From Paramecium sonneborni (Eukaryota; Ciliophora; Oligohymenophorea; Peniculida; Parameciidae): 64,000 nt of DNA. Positions 12,459-24,343 of the stretch are shown piece by piece. Under the pieces are notes generated by a model that had not been told where the DNA came from, did not search any database, and was given only the letters and a program-made list of their open reading frames with translations. Position 1 is the first letter of the stretch. Each line of letters opens with the position of its first letter. The stretch covers positions 428,233 to 492,232 of the forward strand of contig CAJJDN010000033.1 of the NCBI GenBank assembly GCA_905182985.1, written 5' to 3'. A program made the position numbers and the translations under genes.

Positions 12459-13539
12459 TACATATTTAATAATCATTGGTAGAAATCTATAAGAAATAAT
12501 TATAAATGTTCTATTGTTTTATTAAAATACTGTGAAATCTTTTCATCCAAATTTGGTCTTAATTTTAAAAGTTTTTAAACTTCTTCTCTTGGATAAATTC
12601 CTTAAACTATTAAATTGTTTGGTAATGGAGTCTATACTGATTCTACTTTTAAGATATATTTCTGATTCTATGTTTCCTCTATTTTTAATTAAATCAAATT
12701 TTGTTGAGGCTCATATTAACATTTTAAACTAGAGAATTTTAAAAAAAAATAATAATGAAGTGTGCTAATAAGCATAATGATTGCAAATTAATTAGTACTT
12801 GTGCATTCAAATAGTATAAATGCAAATCTAAAAAAAAGCAAAACTTCCATTATGATCATAGATTATTAATCTAAGGTTATTTCATTATTTAAATGAGAAA
12901 TATATGATGTTCTGGATGATACAAATGCTGTAAAATGAACCTTCTCATTTAAAAATAGTTAAGAAAATAAATAATGTTTAATTTCCATACATACAATATC
13001 TGGATGTGTGCAATATGCCATGTTTTCAAAGAAAAATTTAATGGCATTTATTAAGATTAGTTGAGATTTGTCCTCTTTGATTTTATTATTTGGTTATCTT
13101 AAATAATTAAAGAGATCTGGAGGAATTGTTGAAAATGATTTTTAAAATATACCCAAACACCAAGACTTGAACTTTTCATTTATTGTCTAAGGAAGTTTCA
13201 AAGTTGTTTTTTTAACCTTTTTTAAATTAGCAAGACTATGTTAATAAGGCGATTCATGAGTAACTATTTTTAATCTTCTGATAAATTTTAGAACAATTAC
13301 GAACATTCTTAATCTTTTCTTTAATCCTATCATATTTGATTACTTCAATAAATAGCTAGCATTATATAATAATTTTTATTGTTCTTTTGGATAATTTAGA
13401 ACTGCCTTTTTTTGAGATTCTCTAAAAGTAGAGACACTTCCAAATTTAGAATGATTTGATCTGCTAGAATTAAGTTAAGTTGGTTGTTTTATTAAATCTT
13501 TGAATTCATCCGAAAAAATCATATAAAAATAAATATTAA
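12459..13539 (+). repeat. Exact 1081-bp direct duplication, copy 1
   Basis: This block recurs base for base at 13541-14621, with only the single N at 13540 between them. It begins at tacatattta and ends at aaatattaa. An exact repeat that meets precisely at an N is what a scaffold looks like when two contigs share an unmerged overlap, so the second copy is probably not real DNA. Confidence 0.95.
12473..13522 (-). CDS. Uncharacterised intronless protein, copy 1 (349 aa)
   Basis: A continuous 349-residue frame from the ATG at 13522 to a TGA at 12473, wholly inside the duplicated block. The first 60 residues are polar and serine-rich; the rest is hydrophobic-helical, with one long non-polar stretch around residues 215-255, possibly membrane-associated. 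No family is recognised. On the opposite strand the same DNA encodes a short Cys/His-rich frame (from 12755), which I treat as coincidental because the minus frame is far longer. The identical frame at 13555-14604 is probably the same gene counted twice. Confidence 0.65.
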
Positions 13540-13540
13540 N
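13540..13540. other. Single undetermined base (N), likely scaffold join
   Basis: It is the only ambiguous base noticed in the window and sits exactly at the boundary of two identical 1081-bp blocks, marking a probable contig junction rather than a sequencing ambiguity. Confidence 0.9.
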
Positions 13541-14621
13541 TACATATTTAATAATCATTGGTAGAAATCTATAAGAAATAATTATAAATGTTCTATTGTT
13601 TTATTAAAATACTGTGAAATCTTTTCATCCAAATTTGGTCTTAATTTTAAAAGTTTTTAAACTTCTTCTCTTGGATAAATTCCTTAAACTATTAAATTGT
13701 TTGGTAATGGAGTCTATACTGATTCTACTTTTAAGATATATTTCTGATTCTATGTTTCCTCTATTTTTAATTAAATCAAATTTTGTTGAGGCTCATATTA
13801 ACATTTTAAACTAGAGAATTTTAAAAAAAAATAATAATGAAGTGTGCTAATAAGCATAATGATTGCAAATTAATTAGTACTTGTGCATTCAAATAGTATA
13901 AATGCAAATCTAAAAAAAAGCAAAACTTCCATTATGATCATAGATTATTAATCTAAGGTTATTTCATTATTTAAATGAGAAATATATGATGTTCTGGATG
14001 ATACAAATGCTGTAAAATGAACCTTCTCATTTAAAAATAGTTAAGAAAATAAATAATGTTTAATTTCCATACATACAATATCTGGATGTGTGCAATATGC
14101 CATGTTTTCAAAGAAAAATTTAATGGCATTTATTAAGATTAGTTGAGATTTGTCCTCTTTGATTTTATTATTTGGTTATCTTAAATAATTAAAGAGATCT
14201 GGAGGAATTGTTGAAAATGATTTTTAAAATATACCCAAACACCAAGACTTGAACTTTTCATTTATTGTCTAAGGAAGTTTCAAAGTTGTTTTTTTAACCT
14301 TTTTTAAATTAGCAAGACTATGTTAATAAGGCGATTCATGAGTAACTATTTTTAATCTTCTGATAAATTTTAGAACAATTACGAACATTCTTAATCTTTT
14401 CTTTAATCCTATCATATTTGATTACTTCAATAAATAGCTAGCATTATATAATAATTTTTATTGTTCTTTTGGATAATTTAGAACTGCCTTTTTTTGAGAT
14501 TCTCTAAAAGTAGAGACACTTCCAAATTTAGAATGATTTGATCTGCTAGAATTAAGTTAAGTTGGTTGTTTTATTAAATCTTTGAATTCATCCGAAAAAA
14601 TCATATAAAAATAAATATTAA
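13541..14621 (+). repeat. Exact 1081-bp direct duplication, copy 2
   Basis: Identical to 12459-13539. After this copy the sequence continues into unique DNA at 14622, and before copy 1 it comes from unique DNA, as expected if one true copy was written twice where two contigs overlap. Confidence 0.95.
13555..14604 (-). CDS. Uncharacterised protein, copy 2 (probable assembly duplicate)
   Basis: The same 349-residue frame as 12473-13522, shifted by exactly 1082 bases. Because no synonymous or intergenic difference is visible between the copies, it should be counted as one gene unless long reads show a true tandem duplication. Confidence 0.6.
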
Positions 14622-14829
14622 TTTAGATTTTACACACAATATTATTAAAAAAAATCAAAATTTATTAAATATAAATTATTTAGTATTTTCTAAAATAATT
14701 TTTAATAGATAAATACCATAAAATTTTGAGAATTATATGCTAAGTTCTTCAAATTTCTAGGTGCCAATTATTAGTTCTTATTTCTAATTTATATGTTAAT
14801 TCTTTATTATTTATCTAAGCTAATTTTAG

Positions 14830-14895
14830 ATAAATACATTCACAGAGTTGCCAATTTAAATTATTTATGATTGGCAACTCTGTGAATGTATTTAT
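14830..14895. repeat. Perfect 26-bp inverted repeat with 14-nt spacer
   Basis: Left arm 14830-14855 and right arm 14870-14895 are perfect reverse complements; the spacer is AT-only apart from one G. The arms carry the core cacagagttgccaat, noticeably richer in G and C than the flanks. As RNA this would form a strong 26-bp stem-loop; as DNA it could be a cruciform or the two ends of a short mobile-element remnant. No target-site duplication is obvious. It lies in a 500-bp gene-free space. Confidence 0.95.
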
Positions 14896-15126
14896 AAATA
14901 AATATTTTAGGAATGTAATTTAAACTTTCATAAGAAAGACTTTATTTGATTAATTCTTTTATATATCACCTTTTGAATTATTTGCTTATAACATAAGTTT
15001 TTCAAACAAATTATAAATTATTGAATCTCAGGAAATTATCACTTTCTATTCATAAGTGATGAATTTATAAGTTTCAAATTGATAGTAGGTTTAGTGACAA
15101 ATTTTCTCTAAAATTTAGTTATATTT

Positions 15127-15449
15127 TCAAAATGTTCTTTTGTACAAGATTAACCCAAATTCTCTTATAAATAAGTTATGACTAGTAAATAATTTAACTT
15201 AAGTCATAAAATATGGTTTAATTTTTATACTAAATGCATTATCTATTTTCATTGAAGACCAATTGTTTTAAGATAATAATTCTATTTAATTACTATCAAA
15301 TTTCATATTTATTATCTTAAGTTTAAGATTAAATAATAGAAAAGGCTTTGGTTAAATATCATCAAGCATCTCTATTTAATTCTTATTGCTTTAAAGGTTA
15401 TATTAGATGATACTTCTTCATAAAAATCAATTTCTTTTGATACTGACAT
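15127..15449 (-). CDS. Possible short hypothetical protein
   Basis: An ATG at 15449 followed, after a proposed 32-nt intron, by an open frame to a TGA at 15127, giving 96 residues. Composition (Lys, Ile, Asn, Gln, short acidic start) resembles neighbouring genes more than the surrounding AT-rich spacer. An alternative 17-nt intron near the 3' end would extend it further. No domain is recognised; it could also be a gene relic. Confidence 0.35.
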
Positions 15450-16123
15450 AACCCTATTATTGCTTATTAAGTTCATTAAAATCTATATCATCTACTTAAG
15501 GCTCTTGATGTCTATAATATATATTTTAACTTTTTCAATGATTTATACTAAAAGTAAAAGTAGGTTAGCAAATTCTATGCCTTAATTAATATTACTTTGT
15601 GGCATTATGAATTATCTTTGTTTATTATAAAGTAACATGCTTTTAAAATAAAATTTAGTACTATTTTTTAAATTTAATATTAATGTTAATTATTTATTTT
15701 TATAAACTTTAATTGTATCTTAACTAGCTTCATTAGAAATATGATGCTATTAATTTTTTTTGATTTTTACATTTGTATTTTATTAAACAACAGAATATAA
15801 TTTAAAAATATGATAACTTATTTACCTATAATAAGAATTTTGTAATCTTAAAATTAAATATTTTAGGATTGAATTCTTAAAGAAAAGTTTAGCATTTTTT
15901 CAATTCTCTTTACTTTTTAAATATATTATTACAATAAGGCAAGGAGTTTATTTCATTAGTTTAAAAATTTCTTTAAAAAGATTAAAATGGTTCTTTTTCT
16001 TTTTGAAAATCTTAGTTTTAGGTAATTCAAATGTTTTAGATTTAAATTGTTTATTTGTGTTCTTAATAGTTGGTAATGAATTTTGATGATGTATTTTGGG
16101 ATTAATTAATTATTGTTTAAATA
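15450..16123. other. Intergenic, no gene seen
   Basis: About 670 bp of AT-rich sequence with dense TGA codons and oligo-T tracts. It contains the upstream region of the SHIPPO-like gene; no repeat or RNA gene noticed. Confidence 0.6.
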
Positions 16124-17312
16124 ATGTAAATAAAACGAAGTTCAATTGAATAAGGTGGTGCATTGGAGTAAATTTTGGAAGGGAATATGTCTCCAATTGC
16201 TAGTTAATTAGATTTAGAATAGGATACTTAATCATTTTTAAGTAAGGATGATTAGAAGGATAATTTCAAACCTTTTTAAAATGAAAGAAATTCGATTGGT
16301 AAATTAATTTAAAGAGTGAAAAGTAAAGATGTTGGATAAAAATTTAATTTTCTAAAAAGCTAATAAGTGGTTTTGAATTAAAAAGGAAAAGAAACAGTGG
16401 CCTAAGCAAATTATGCTTATAAATGGAGCACTACTAATTTATTAGGTTTAAAAAAAAGAGATATAACACCAAAGGATTAAGCAGTTTCTTTGAGATAGAG
16501 AATGAGAAATTTTAAAATAAATTTATAAGCTGATTAAGGTTTTATAAAACAATTTAGAGAGTATAAAAAATAGTATGCTCCAAAAAGTCAATTAAGTAGA
16601 GCTTTTTTAACACCTAGACGAGAACATTTTTATAGAGATGTATAATATTAAATTTATAAGTATTATAGACTAGAACCCCTGGACCTGGTGTATATTCTGA
16701 TTAATTATTAATTACTGAGCCAGGATAATCAATAGAATTTAATAAAAGTCCATAAATGACAAAGTCACCAACTCAAATTTGTTAGAGAGACTTTTATGAT
16801 TTTTAGTTTCTTAAAAGAAATGATAATACACCTGATTTTTAGAGAACCATAAGTAGAGATAAGGCATATTAAAGAAGTATTTTCGCTTAGATTGAAATTC
16901 AGAAGAAAGAGAACATGGTATTTGAAATAGGTTTATAGTGAAGAAACATTAAAAAGAGGAACCTTATGATGAATAAAAAATTGATAGAGAGATTGAGTAC
17001 TTATTATATCAATAATAGAAATATGGAAAATTAAGTATATTAAATTATATATAGATAGATTATTAAAGAATAATTGATAGTAATAATGAAATAAAAAAGA
17101 TAGTATAACCTGATGCTCTTGATAATAATTGGAGTAAAATGCTGTAATCTAAAATATTTAATATATAGAGAACGTTATGGTTTTAAGAAATTAAAAGGAG
17201 GGAAGATTAAAAAGTAAAGAGTTTAAACAGCATCAAATGGATGAATATTTTAATTTCATTTAATTTAATTATTCTTTTTAATTTTTTGTATTTATTATTT
17301 TTTGTTTTTTGA
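16124..17312 (+). CDS. SHIPPO-like (PG-rich repeat) protein, probable axonemal/cortical
   Basis: A 377-residue basic protein after introns of 29 and 26 nt. After the first intron the sequence reads TRTPGPGVYSD, which matches the P-G-P-G-x-Y core of sperm-tail PG-rich (SHIPPO/ODF3) repeats that coat microtubules of cilia; only one clear copy is present. The remainder is Gln/Lys/Arg-rich with coiled-coil tendency. An ATG at 16187 would remove 21 residues. The C-terminus becomes hydrophobic just before the TGA at 17312, which may mean an unrecognised intron and an earlier true stop. Placed next to a coiled-coil gene and DNAI7, a ciliary role is plausible but inferred. Confidence 0.6.
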
Positions 17313-17357
17313 AATAAGTAATAATATTTTAACAGAAAATAATTTAAGTATTGAAAA

Positions 17358-18845
17358 ATGTATTATGCTGAAGAATATTCACCACCTAGAATTCCTTAAC
17401 TAAAATCTTTAGCTATAATAGAATAGGATGAACTTATGACATTAAAATAAAAGAAATTGGAATTAGAACTTAAATTAAAATAGAAAGAATTAGAAATTAA
17501 ATAAAATTAAAGATAAGATTAAAATGATGATTAGGAGAATACTATATTAAAAGTATAATAATAACCTCAAGATTCTAAAAAAGGGAAAGGAGGATAGAAA
17601 ATTAAATAAACAGGTTAATAATAATAATCAGGTTCAACTTTAGCATAAATGAAAGAAGCTGAAAGAGTAGAAAATGAAAAAAAAGAAATGATATCTAAAA
17701 TAGCATTTTTAGAGAAAGAAAAAAAAGCACTTTAAAATTAATTTGATTAATTAAAAGAATCAATTAGAGCTGATAATGTTTAATTAAAAGAATAAGCTAT
17801 TAAAAGTAAAAGTGAAGCAAATACATTATAAAAATAGAAAGATGATATTGAAAATGATAAAAATGCAATTGCTAAAGAAAATAGAAAAGTTAAATAAGAA
17901 ATGAAAATTTGGTAAGACAAATATAATGATTTAATTAAATCAGTAGCAGATGCTGAGGCAAAAATAAAAGCAAATAAGGATGTAGTAAATGAAAGAGAAG
18001 AGAAGATAAAATGGATTGAAGATCGTTTAAAAAAAGAAGAAGAATAACATAAAAAAACATAAGAAAGATGTATGATTTTAGTAAATGAAATAAATTAATT
18101 AAAAAGAGATTGTGATGGTTTTAGAAAAGATAAAGAAAGATTATTAGATGAAATGTAGTAAATAAATTAAAAGCATACTTTAAAGTATAGTGATTTAAAT
18201 GAATAAGTATTACTTTATCAAAGAGAATTAAATGAATAAAAATTAGGACAATCAGAATTTAAAAGATTGTTGGAATAGAAAAGCAATAGAATAAAAGATT
18301 TAGAATTTGAGAGAGAGAGACTTTTAGTAAGAGTATAAGATTTGGATAGATTAGAACATAAATTAGGGGCTAGAGATAGAGAGATAATAGAATTAGAAGT
18401 TGAATTAGATAGAGTTAAAAGAATGAGAGGAACTCACATAGTTGAAAAGATTGTTCATCCTATTGGATATGAGATTCCAAGAGAAGTACCTGTTTATCCT
18501 CCATAATAAGATAATGATGTAGTTAAATTAAGAGAAGATCTTTTATATTTGAAATAAGAAAAAGAAAGAGCTTTAGATGAAGCTGAGTATTGGAAAAATA
18601 GATATTAAGATTTAGAATTAGCAGAAGATAGAGCTATTAATTTAATGGCACATTAAAATAAAAATGAAGCTGATCATAATGTTTAATTATAAGAAACTAA
18701 AAGTATAATGTTTACTAAAGTTATGGGATTAATTAATGATTTAAGTAAATTAAGAAGAACATCAATGTCTAATGATGTAAAAGAAGCAATTGAATAAGTA
18801 CTAAATAATCATAATGATATATTGAAATATATAATGTCATAATGA
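17358..18845 (+). CDS. Long coiled-coil protein with short alveolin-like motif
   Basis: An intronless 495-residue protein. Residues from about 20 to 360 are almost uninterrupted heptad-like coiled coil rich in Glu, Lys, Gln, Leu and Arg, with Gly/Lys-rich low complexity near residue 80. Around residue 365 the coil breaks at EKIVHPIGYEIPREVPVYPP, whose EKIV and EIP/EVP pieces resemble alveolin/epiplasmin core repeats, before a second coiled coil. This suggests a cortical or basal-body structural protein, though one motif copy is weak support. Its stop is 22 bp from the stop of the convergent DNAI7 gene. Confidence 0.8.
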
Positions 18846-18867
18846 TAATATTATAAATTAAATTTAT

Positions 18868-20931
18868 TCAATCTCTTATTGTAAATGATAACAATTTAGT
18901 TATTCTTAAAACTTATTAAATAGTTTCTATAAATATAACATAATGAAGATCCTAAAGATTAGTATAATATTACTTTCATTTTAGATAAAATATCTTATGT
19001 CGTTAAAGAATGCATTTTTAATAATACTTCTAAATTACAATGTGTTTCAGTTTCCCCTAAAAGATTTTAATTACATTTTGAATGAGAATCTCTCGCTTAA
19101 ATGATAGCACATTTATTATTCCACCATTTAATTGTTTTCCAATCTTTTTCTTGATTTTCAGCGAATTCCTTATATTTGAAATTATATTAATTACTTCATC
19201 CATTTCAGGATTCTCTTTAATTTTAACAACTATCTATGTACCTGTATCACTATTATTCCATCTACTTGATTCTATAAAGAATCCTCTAACTGCTTCAGAT
19301 AAATCTGTTAATGCAAGTTCTTCTGCTCCCTCATCTTTTTATACAATATTTGCAGCTTAACAATCTTCTTATACAGGAATAAAATTAACTCCACTTCTGT
19401 ATAATTCATAAAATAATGCACCTACTGGTAATTTCTTATTTGCAAAATGTGAAAATTCCTTTATATAAATTTATAAATTAATACAGGATCTTTTTTAAGT
19501 AAACAAATGTAACCAGGTCCTATTTCAAATTTAAATAAATCTCGAATCCCTTAAATATCTAATATAGCTTTCTCATTTCCTACACATCTTAATTTAAAAC
19601 TTCTATATGGATAATCAAGACATCTCTCTTATAATAATCCTATTGGTCCAAGTTTAGGTACACTTGCTACTATATTAATTCCCTTATCTAATTTAGCATC
19701 TTCTACTCCATCTGTTATCCATTATTCACTAACTCTATCAAAAAATGCTACTCTCCAAACTTTTTATTATTCTCTATTTGGAATCCATATATATTATGGT
19801 AATTAATAAGAAACTTTAAATGTTGCATTTAATTCAAAATTTAAACGTTTTACTTATTCTCTCAATTCATAATTTTATTTCAAAGTCCAATTGTTAACTT
19901 TCTTAGGCGGAGGAAGCATTTATAAATATTCAATATCTAATACACCTCCCACTACTCTATATTTACTATAAGTATTTGGACTATAACTATCAAATGATGT
20001 GTATAATATTTTTTGTATAAAAATAGATATTGATCTTGGAACATCAACAGCTAATTATAATTCTGGATAATCATTTGGTTTATGTCTATAACCAGATGGT
20101 TTATTTGAAGGATATATAAATATACCATATTTAAAATCATCAGTAGGAGCAAATGTTTTTATTACTTCTTATTTTGTTTTATCATCTAATTTAAATGCAC
20201 CTTTTGCTCCTTCATTTGCTTTCTTTGTTAATTCTGCAAACTTTTCCTATATTCATATTTTTTTAGGTTTACTTCTATAAAAAATTCTGCATATAATACC
20301 ATTTAAGTATTAATTTCTTCTAATTTTTTATTAATTATCTCTCTAATTGCATTTATATATGTTTAATTTCTAGTTACTAAATCATTTTAAGTAATTTGCT
20401 ATTATTGATGTTAATGATTCTATATTGGTTTTCTCTCTGCTTTAAGTTAAGTTAAGAATCTATATATATCTCTAACAATATTTTCTGCTTATTATAATTT
20501 TAACAATTCTTCTGGAATTTTAAGATCTTACAAAGATTTTGATTCTTTAAACATAGTAATGAATGTTGTCAATTAAGCTTCTTAAGTAATGTCTGGCTTT
20601 ATAGAACAATATAAAAATTTATCCCAATCATCATTTGCTCTAGCAACCTATAGATTCAATCATAATTTACTTTTTTTGCATTTTCTAAATTTTCTCTAAA
20701 TACACTCTTCTAAACTTCATTTTCAATCTCTTCTTCTTATAATCTTGCCTTCTCTTCTGCAGCTAATCTTTCTTCTTCTAGTTTTCTTAATCGCTCTTAT
20801 TCTTATCTTTATTTTTCTTCTTCTTCTTTTCTTAATCTTTCCTGTTCTTCTCTTTCTCTTTTCTCTTATTCTGCCTTCTCTTTCAATTCTTTCTTAGTTA
20901 ATTTTTTAGGAGGAGGTGCTTTTGGGGGCAT
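18868..20931 (-). CDS. DNAI7: Dynein axonemal intermediate-chain-associated DNAI7/CASC1 (IC97)
   Basis: A 646-residue protein after removal of five introns (23, 26, 26, 26, 22 nt). The start MPPKAPPPKK is followed by about 80 residues of E/R/K-rich single helix, as in CASC1 proteins. The next block, NDDWDKFLYCSIKPD, matches the family's W-x-x-(F/Y)-L-x-C-(x)n-P-D signature. The C-terminal domain carries the DWK-x5-W motif near the end and a terminal FIETIQQVLRITKLLSF helix, as in human CASC1. In Chlamydomonas IC97 belongs to the I1 inner-arm dynein and binds tubulin. Two of the intron joins were chosen because they restore these conserved blocks. Confidence 0.88.
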
Positions 20932-21441
20932 TTTACTGCTATATTTTATTAATAAATTAATATCTCTTAAAAATAACTAACTAAATACTATACAAGGTCA
21001 TAATTTTAAATTTAATGAAATCTCATCAAATTAAGTTGAACTTTTATTTAAATTAATATTGTCTTTACAAAACCTTATTAACCTTATTAACCTTATAATA
21101 TTATCATAATTAATTTATCTTCATTGGTAGAATGCCATTTACTCTTTTATTTTTTAGTAATAATTTTGTTATCCAAAATTTAAAAAATCTTCTTTATCAG
21201 TCAATACTCTTACTTACTTTGTTTATTTAAAAATTAAACCAAAATTATTGGTCATTAATTGACAAACTTTCAGTAATTATTAGCTTAATTCTTTCAAATC
21301 ATCAATAATATTACTTTTTTCATTATTTCTTTTAATGTAATTATTTAACAAAAATTTATAAAACGGGTAATGCACACATAAAACCCTAATTAATATTATT
21401 TCAAATCATATTTTCTTATATCCTCTTTTATAACTTTCCAG
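20932..21441. other. Intergenic between divergent genes
   Basis: About 510 bp between the start of DNAI7 (minus strand) and a small plus-strand gene. It contains three near-copies of the nonamer accttatta at 21072-21102 in tandem, otherwise nothing recognisable; it should hold both promoters. Confidence 0.6.
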
Positions 21442-21801
21442 ATGCAGGTAAACATGAAATAAACGAAAGATGAAATTTTATAGGATTCAACCAATGATAA
21501 TTCCCATACTCTAATCAATATTATTTGTAATTAACTCAAAAAAATATGCACTCTAACTTGTTAAATAGCATATCCAAAGATATAAGTCAAAAAAATTAAA
21601 AAGAATCAAAAAGACTATAAGAAAAAGAAACATGGTAAGACAAAAACATCAAAATTAGAAGTAAATGTAAATAAAAATTAATTTTTTTGTCAGACCTGTT
21701 CAGATCTCAAAATTTTAGAATATCTCTCTTAATTGACTGCTATTGAAAATTTACAACATCAATTAGAAAAAGTTAAAGAGTTGATTTATCTTTTTGATTG
21801 A
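21442..21801 (+). CDS. Small basic protein with CxxC motif
   Basis: An intronless 119-residue reading. The middle is strongly basic (KDYKKKKHGKTK), then FFCQTCSDLK gives one CxxC followed by a leucine-rich helix with coiled-coil spacing to the end. One Cys pair is not enough for a zinc finger. Alternative splicing of a stopless 24-nt GTA..TAG segment near the middle would delete eight residues without changing frame. No family recognised. Confidence 0.55.
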
Positions 21802-22221
21802 ATTATCCTATATTTTGTTTCTTCTAAAACAAATTTAATCAACAATAAATTTATTTGGTTTATATGATAAATATTAAACTTATCATATAACTTTATATGA
21901 TAAAATTATATCTCTCAAGAATAATTTGATCTTTATTATATATTAAAGTACTGAAATCTAAATATTTCTTACTTTATAAACAAATTGAAGCTTATATTAA
22001 TACTAGGTTTCACTATTTAGATAACTTAAATTAGAATATCTTTGGATTTCTTTTTTCTTTTGTTTACCATAACAATATAAGGAGTTTCTAATAGTTAAAT
22101 TACATTTTATAATCTTGATTTTATTTAAAAGTAAAATATGTAAGAAGATAATAATTAGATGTTATGGTTGAAAAAACTTATTTTTTAAAGATCAATAACT
22201 TAAAAATAAAATTAATTTATC
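21802..22221. other. Intergenic, no gene seen
   Basis: About 420 bp between the stops of two convergent genes. It contains a short imperfect palindrome around 21860-21905 (atatgataaa / ttatcatata), probably AT-rich chance pairing. Confidence 0.55.
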
Positions 22222-22725
22222 TCATACTGATGGACCTTTGGCTGACACTTCATCAACCATTTTCTTTAATTAAGGATTTCCTTTGTAAATATTAAAAATA
22301 TTTTACTTAGATATCTTCCAATGATAGGTAGTTTGGTTGCACTATCATATAGGAATGGAAGAAAAGACTTAAACATTTGGAAAAGACCATAAATTTATAA
22401 TGGAAATCCTATGATTGATGTTCTAAAAATAACAATAATGAAAAATCCCAAAAAAAAGAAAATGCTTCCTTTAATTTTTCCTATGATTTAAACTCATTTT
22501 AAATACCTTTTTTCAAAAAGAATGACAATGTGCTTTTAATTCCTATTAACAAACATAGTCCAATCATAAATGATAAATTTCCCATCACTAATAAAGCTCT
22601 GTCAAGAAAAAACATAACCCCTAATATAAAAAGCAAAAGACTGACAGTGAGAAAACCCATTCCAATTCCTGTGTTCCTAATATCACAATTGATGATTTAC
22701 TTTTAGAGTCATCTAGAAAATACAT
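22222..22725 (-). CDS. GOT1: GOT1 vesicle transport protein
   Basis: A 139-residue protein, the same length as human GOT1B (138), after introns at 22669-22700 (32 nt), 22481-22506 (26 nt) and 22281-22306 (26 nt). It has four hydrophobic segments. The N-terminal DSKRIGMGFLTV and DRALLVMGNLSF match the family, as do the second helix pair (FFLGFFIIVIFRTSIIGFP, where the family has FFLG..V.L..WP..G) and the C-terminal MVDEVSAKGPSV. GOT1 cycles between ER and early Golgi and aids membrane fusion and COPII cargo. Placing the second intron at 22481-22506 is required to keep the conserved third helix in frame. Confidence 0.93.
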
Positions 22726-23159
22726 TTAGAATAATTTATTATTTATATTAATACACGTCAATCATGTGTTATTATTTCAACTTTATAAACTAAAACCTTT
22801 ATCTCTAAAAACTATAAAAATAACTTTAAATTCTCTTTCAATAAATGTTTAAATCCAACATACCTTAAGTTTCCAGGTAAAAGAAAAATCTTTTTTTCAC
22901 ATAATCTATAAAAAGCATTATCTATTTTCATATTTTAATTCAATATAAATTATGAGGTATCAAAAATAAATTAAAATTAGTACTTATCCTAGTAATTATG
23001 GATTGCTATAAAATTTATTAGAATTATTTAGAAACTTTAATGATAAAAATGTATTTTATGTTGTAACAAACAATTATTGATTGATTTTAGATTAATTGAA
23101 TATCACTTTCAAATATAATATTATAAAAATATATGTTGCTTGAATAATAATTATAATTA
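22726..23159. other. Intergenic, no gene seen
   Basis: About 430 bp between two minus-strand genes; AT-rich, without recognisable motifs. Confidence 0.55.
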
Positions 23160-23629
23160 TCATTTTTATTGTCCAAGATAAGTTCTATCAAAAAAATGAG
23201 GTGCTGAAGTCCATTTACTTCTGTAGTCTGACATTTATTAAGGATTTTTTTCAAATACACCTTTTTTAATAATAAATTTCTTGATTTCAGAGGTTCGATA
23301 TTAGTCTTTTGGACTCTTGAATTCTTATCTATAATATATATAACTGTTATGTTTACTAATTGGTTGTTTAGAAATGATTAGTTTAATTTTTTTAGAAGTT
23401 TAGCCAATTTTATGAACACTTCATAAATGATTCCTAAAGTAATAATAAATAATACTTATGTTAGTTTGCTAACATTATATTAATTCTTCTCAATTTTTTA
23501 TTCCTTATAAAAGGTTGAGTATTTTGATTTTGGTTCGCATCTTTCTTCATACCAATTTCCTATTAATGTTTTAGAATTGTATTTCTTCTCAGGATGTGAT
23601 GTTTACTATAAAATAAATTCGTTCGGCAT
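23160..23629 (-). CDS. Short conserved-looking protein, possible axonemal
   Basis: A 139-residue protein after introns of 22 and 28 nt. Starting at MPNEFIL, it has an aromatic/basic block (IGNWYEERCEP) near residue 25 and ends with SKWTSAPHFFDRTYLG followed by a few residues. These compact Trp/Tyr/Arg patches separated by polar spacers resemble microtubule-inner or other axonemal proteins, but I cannot assign a family. Splicing is supported because it alone brings the C-terminal block into frame. An upstream in-frame ATG at 23674 would add 15 residues. Confidence 0.6.
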
Positions 23630-24343
23630 AGAAATTATATTAATTAAAATTATTATTTATTTATCAGTCAGCATTTTTGTAAAATATTTATATGTATCTT
23701 AATGTCTTTTATACAGTAATGTCAAAAGTTTCTCTATCGTTAATAGACTCTATACATAAACATGTTTAATTTATAAAGTATTCTTTTAATATTAAATTAA
23801 TTTATTTTGAAAGGGTTATTAGTACTATTTTATGACTTAATTTAACTATTGCTACTATTAATTTACTAATTCTTAATTTCATCTTGTTTGATATAAATAA
23901 TAATCAGGATAAGAAAACTAGGAATCCAATCTTGTTTTGTTTCCATTAAATTCTCCTTTATATGTAAGTAACTTTAACGAGTTAAACATTAATCAATCTT
24001 CTCTAGAAACTTAATTCAAGTAAATCAGAAATTAGAATGTGGAAATGAATATAAAATTATAAGGCTTAGATAGAATTATGTATTATTAGATATTGAAAAA
24101 AATTAAATTATAAGTAATAAAAAAAAATGTCTAACCTTTTAATAATTAGACTTAACAAAAATAAAAATTATATTTAAATATAAATATTTTAAGATTAGAT
24201 GACTAAGTATAATTAAATTGATAAATAGAATGAATATCAAAAAAGTAAAGATGATTATCATGATAATATTCATCTATTTCGGAAAGGTTATAAATATAAT
24301 AATCAAGTATTTATTCATAATTTAAAATTGGATAATATATTAT
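23630..24343. other. Intergenic, no gene seen
   Basis: About 710 bp, AT-rich, many TGA codons in all frames; it holds the 3' region of one minus-strand gene and the upstream region of another. No repeat or RNA gene noticed. Confidence 0.6.

Noticed and set aside
12755..12914. Plus-strand Cys/His-rich frame starting MKCANKHNDCK, possible zinc finger
   Set aside because: It is short, lies inside a 349-codon minus-strand frame, and its Cys/His spacing matches no finger class I recognise.
21060..21105. Tandem accttatta copies considered as telomere-like repeat
   Set aside because: Paramecium telomeres are G4T2/G3T3; this AT-rich triplet of near-copies does not match and lies between genes.
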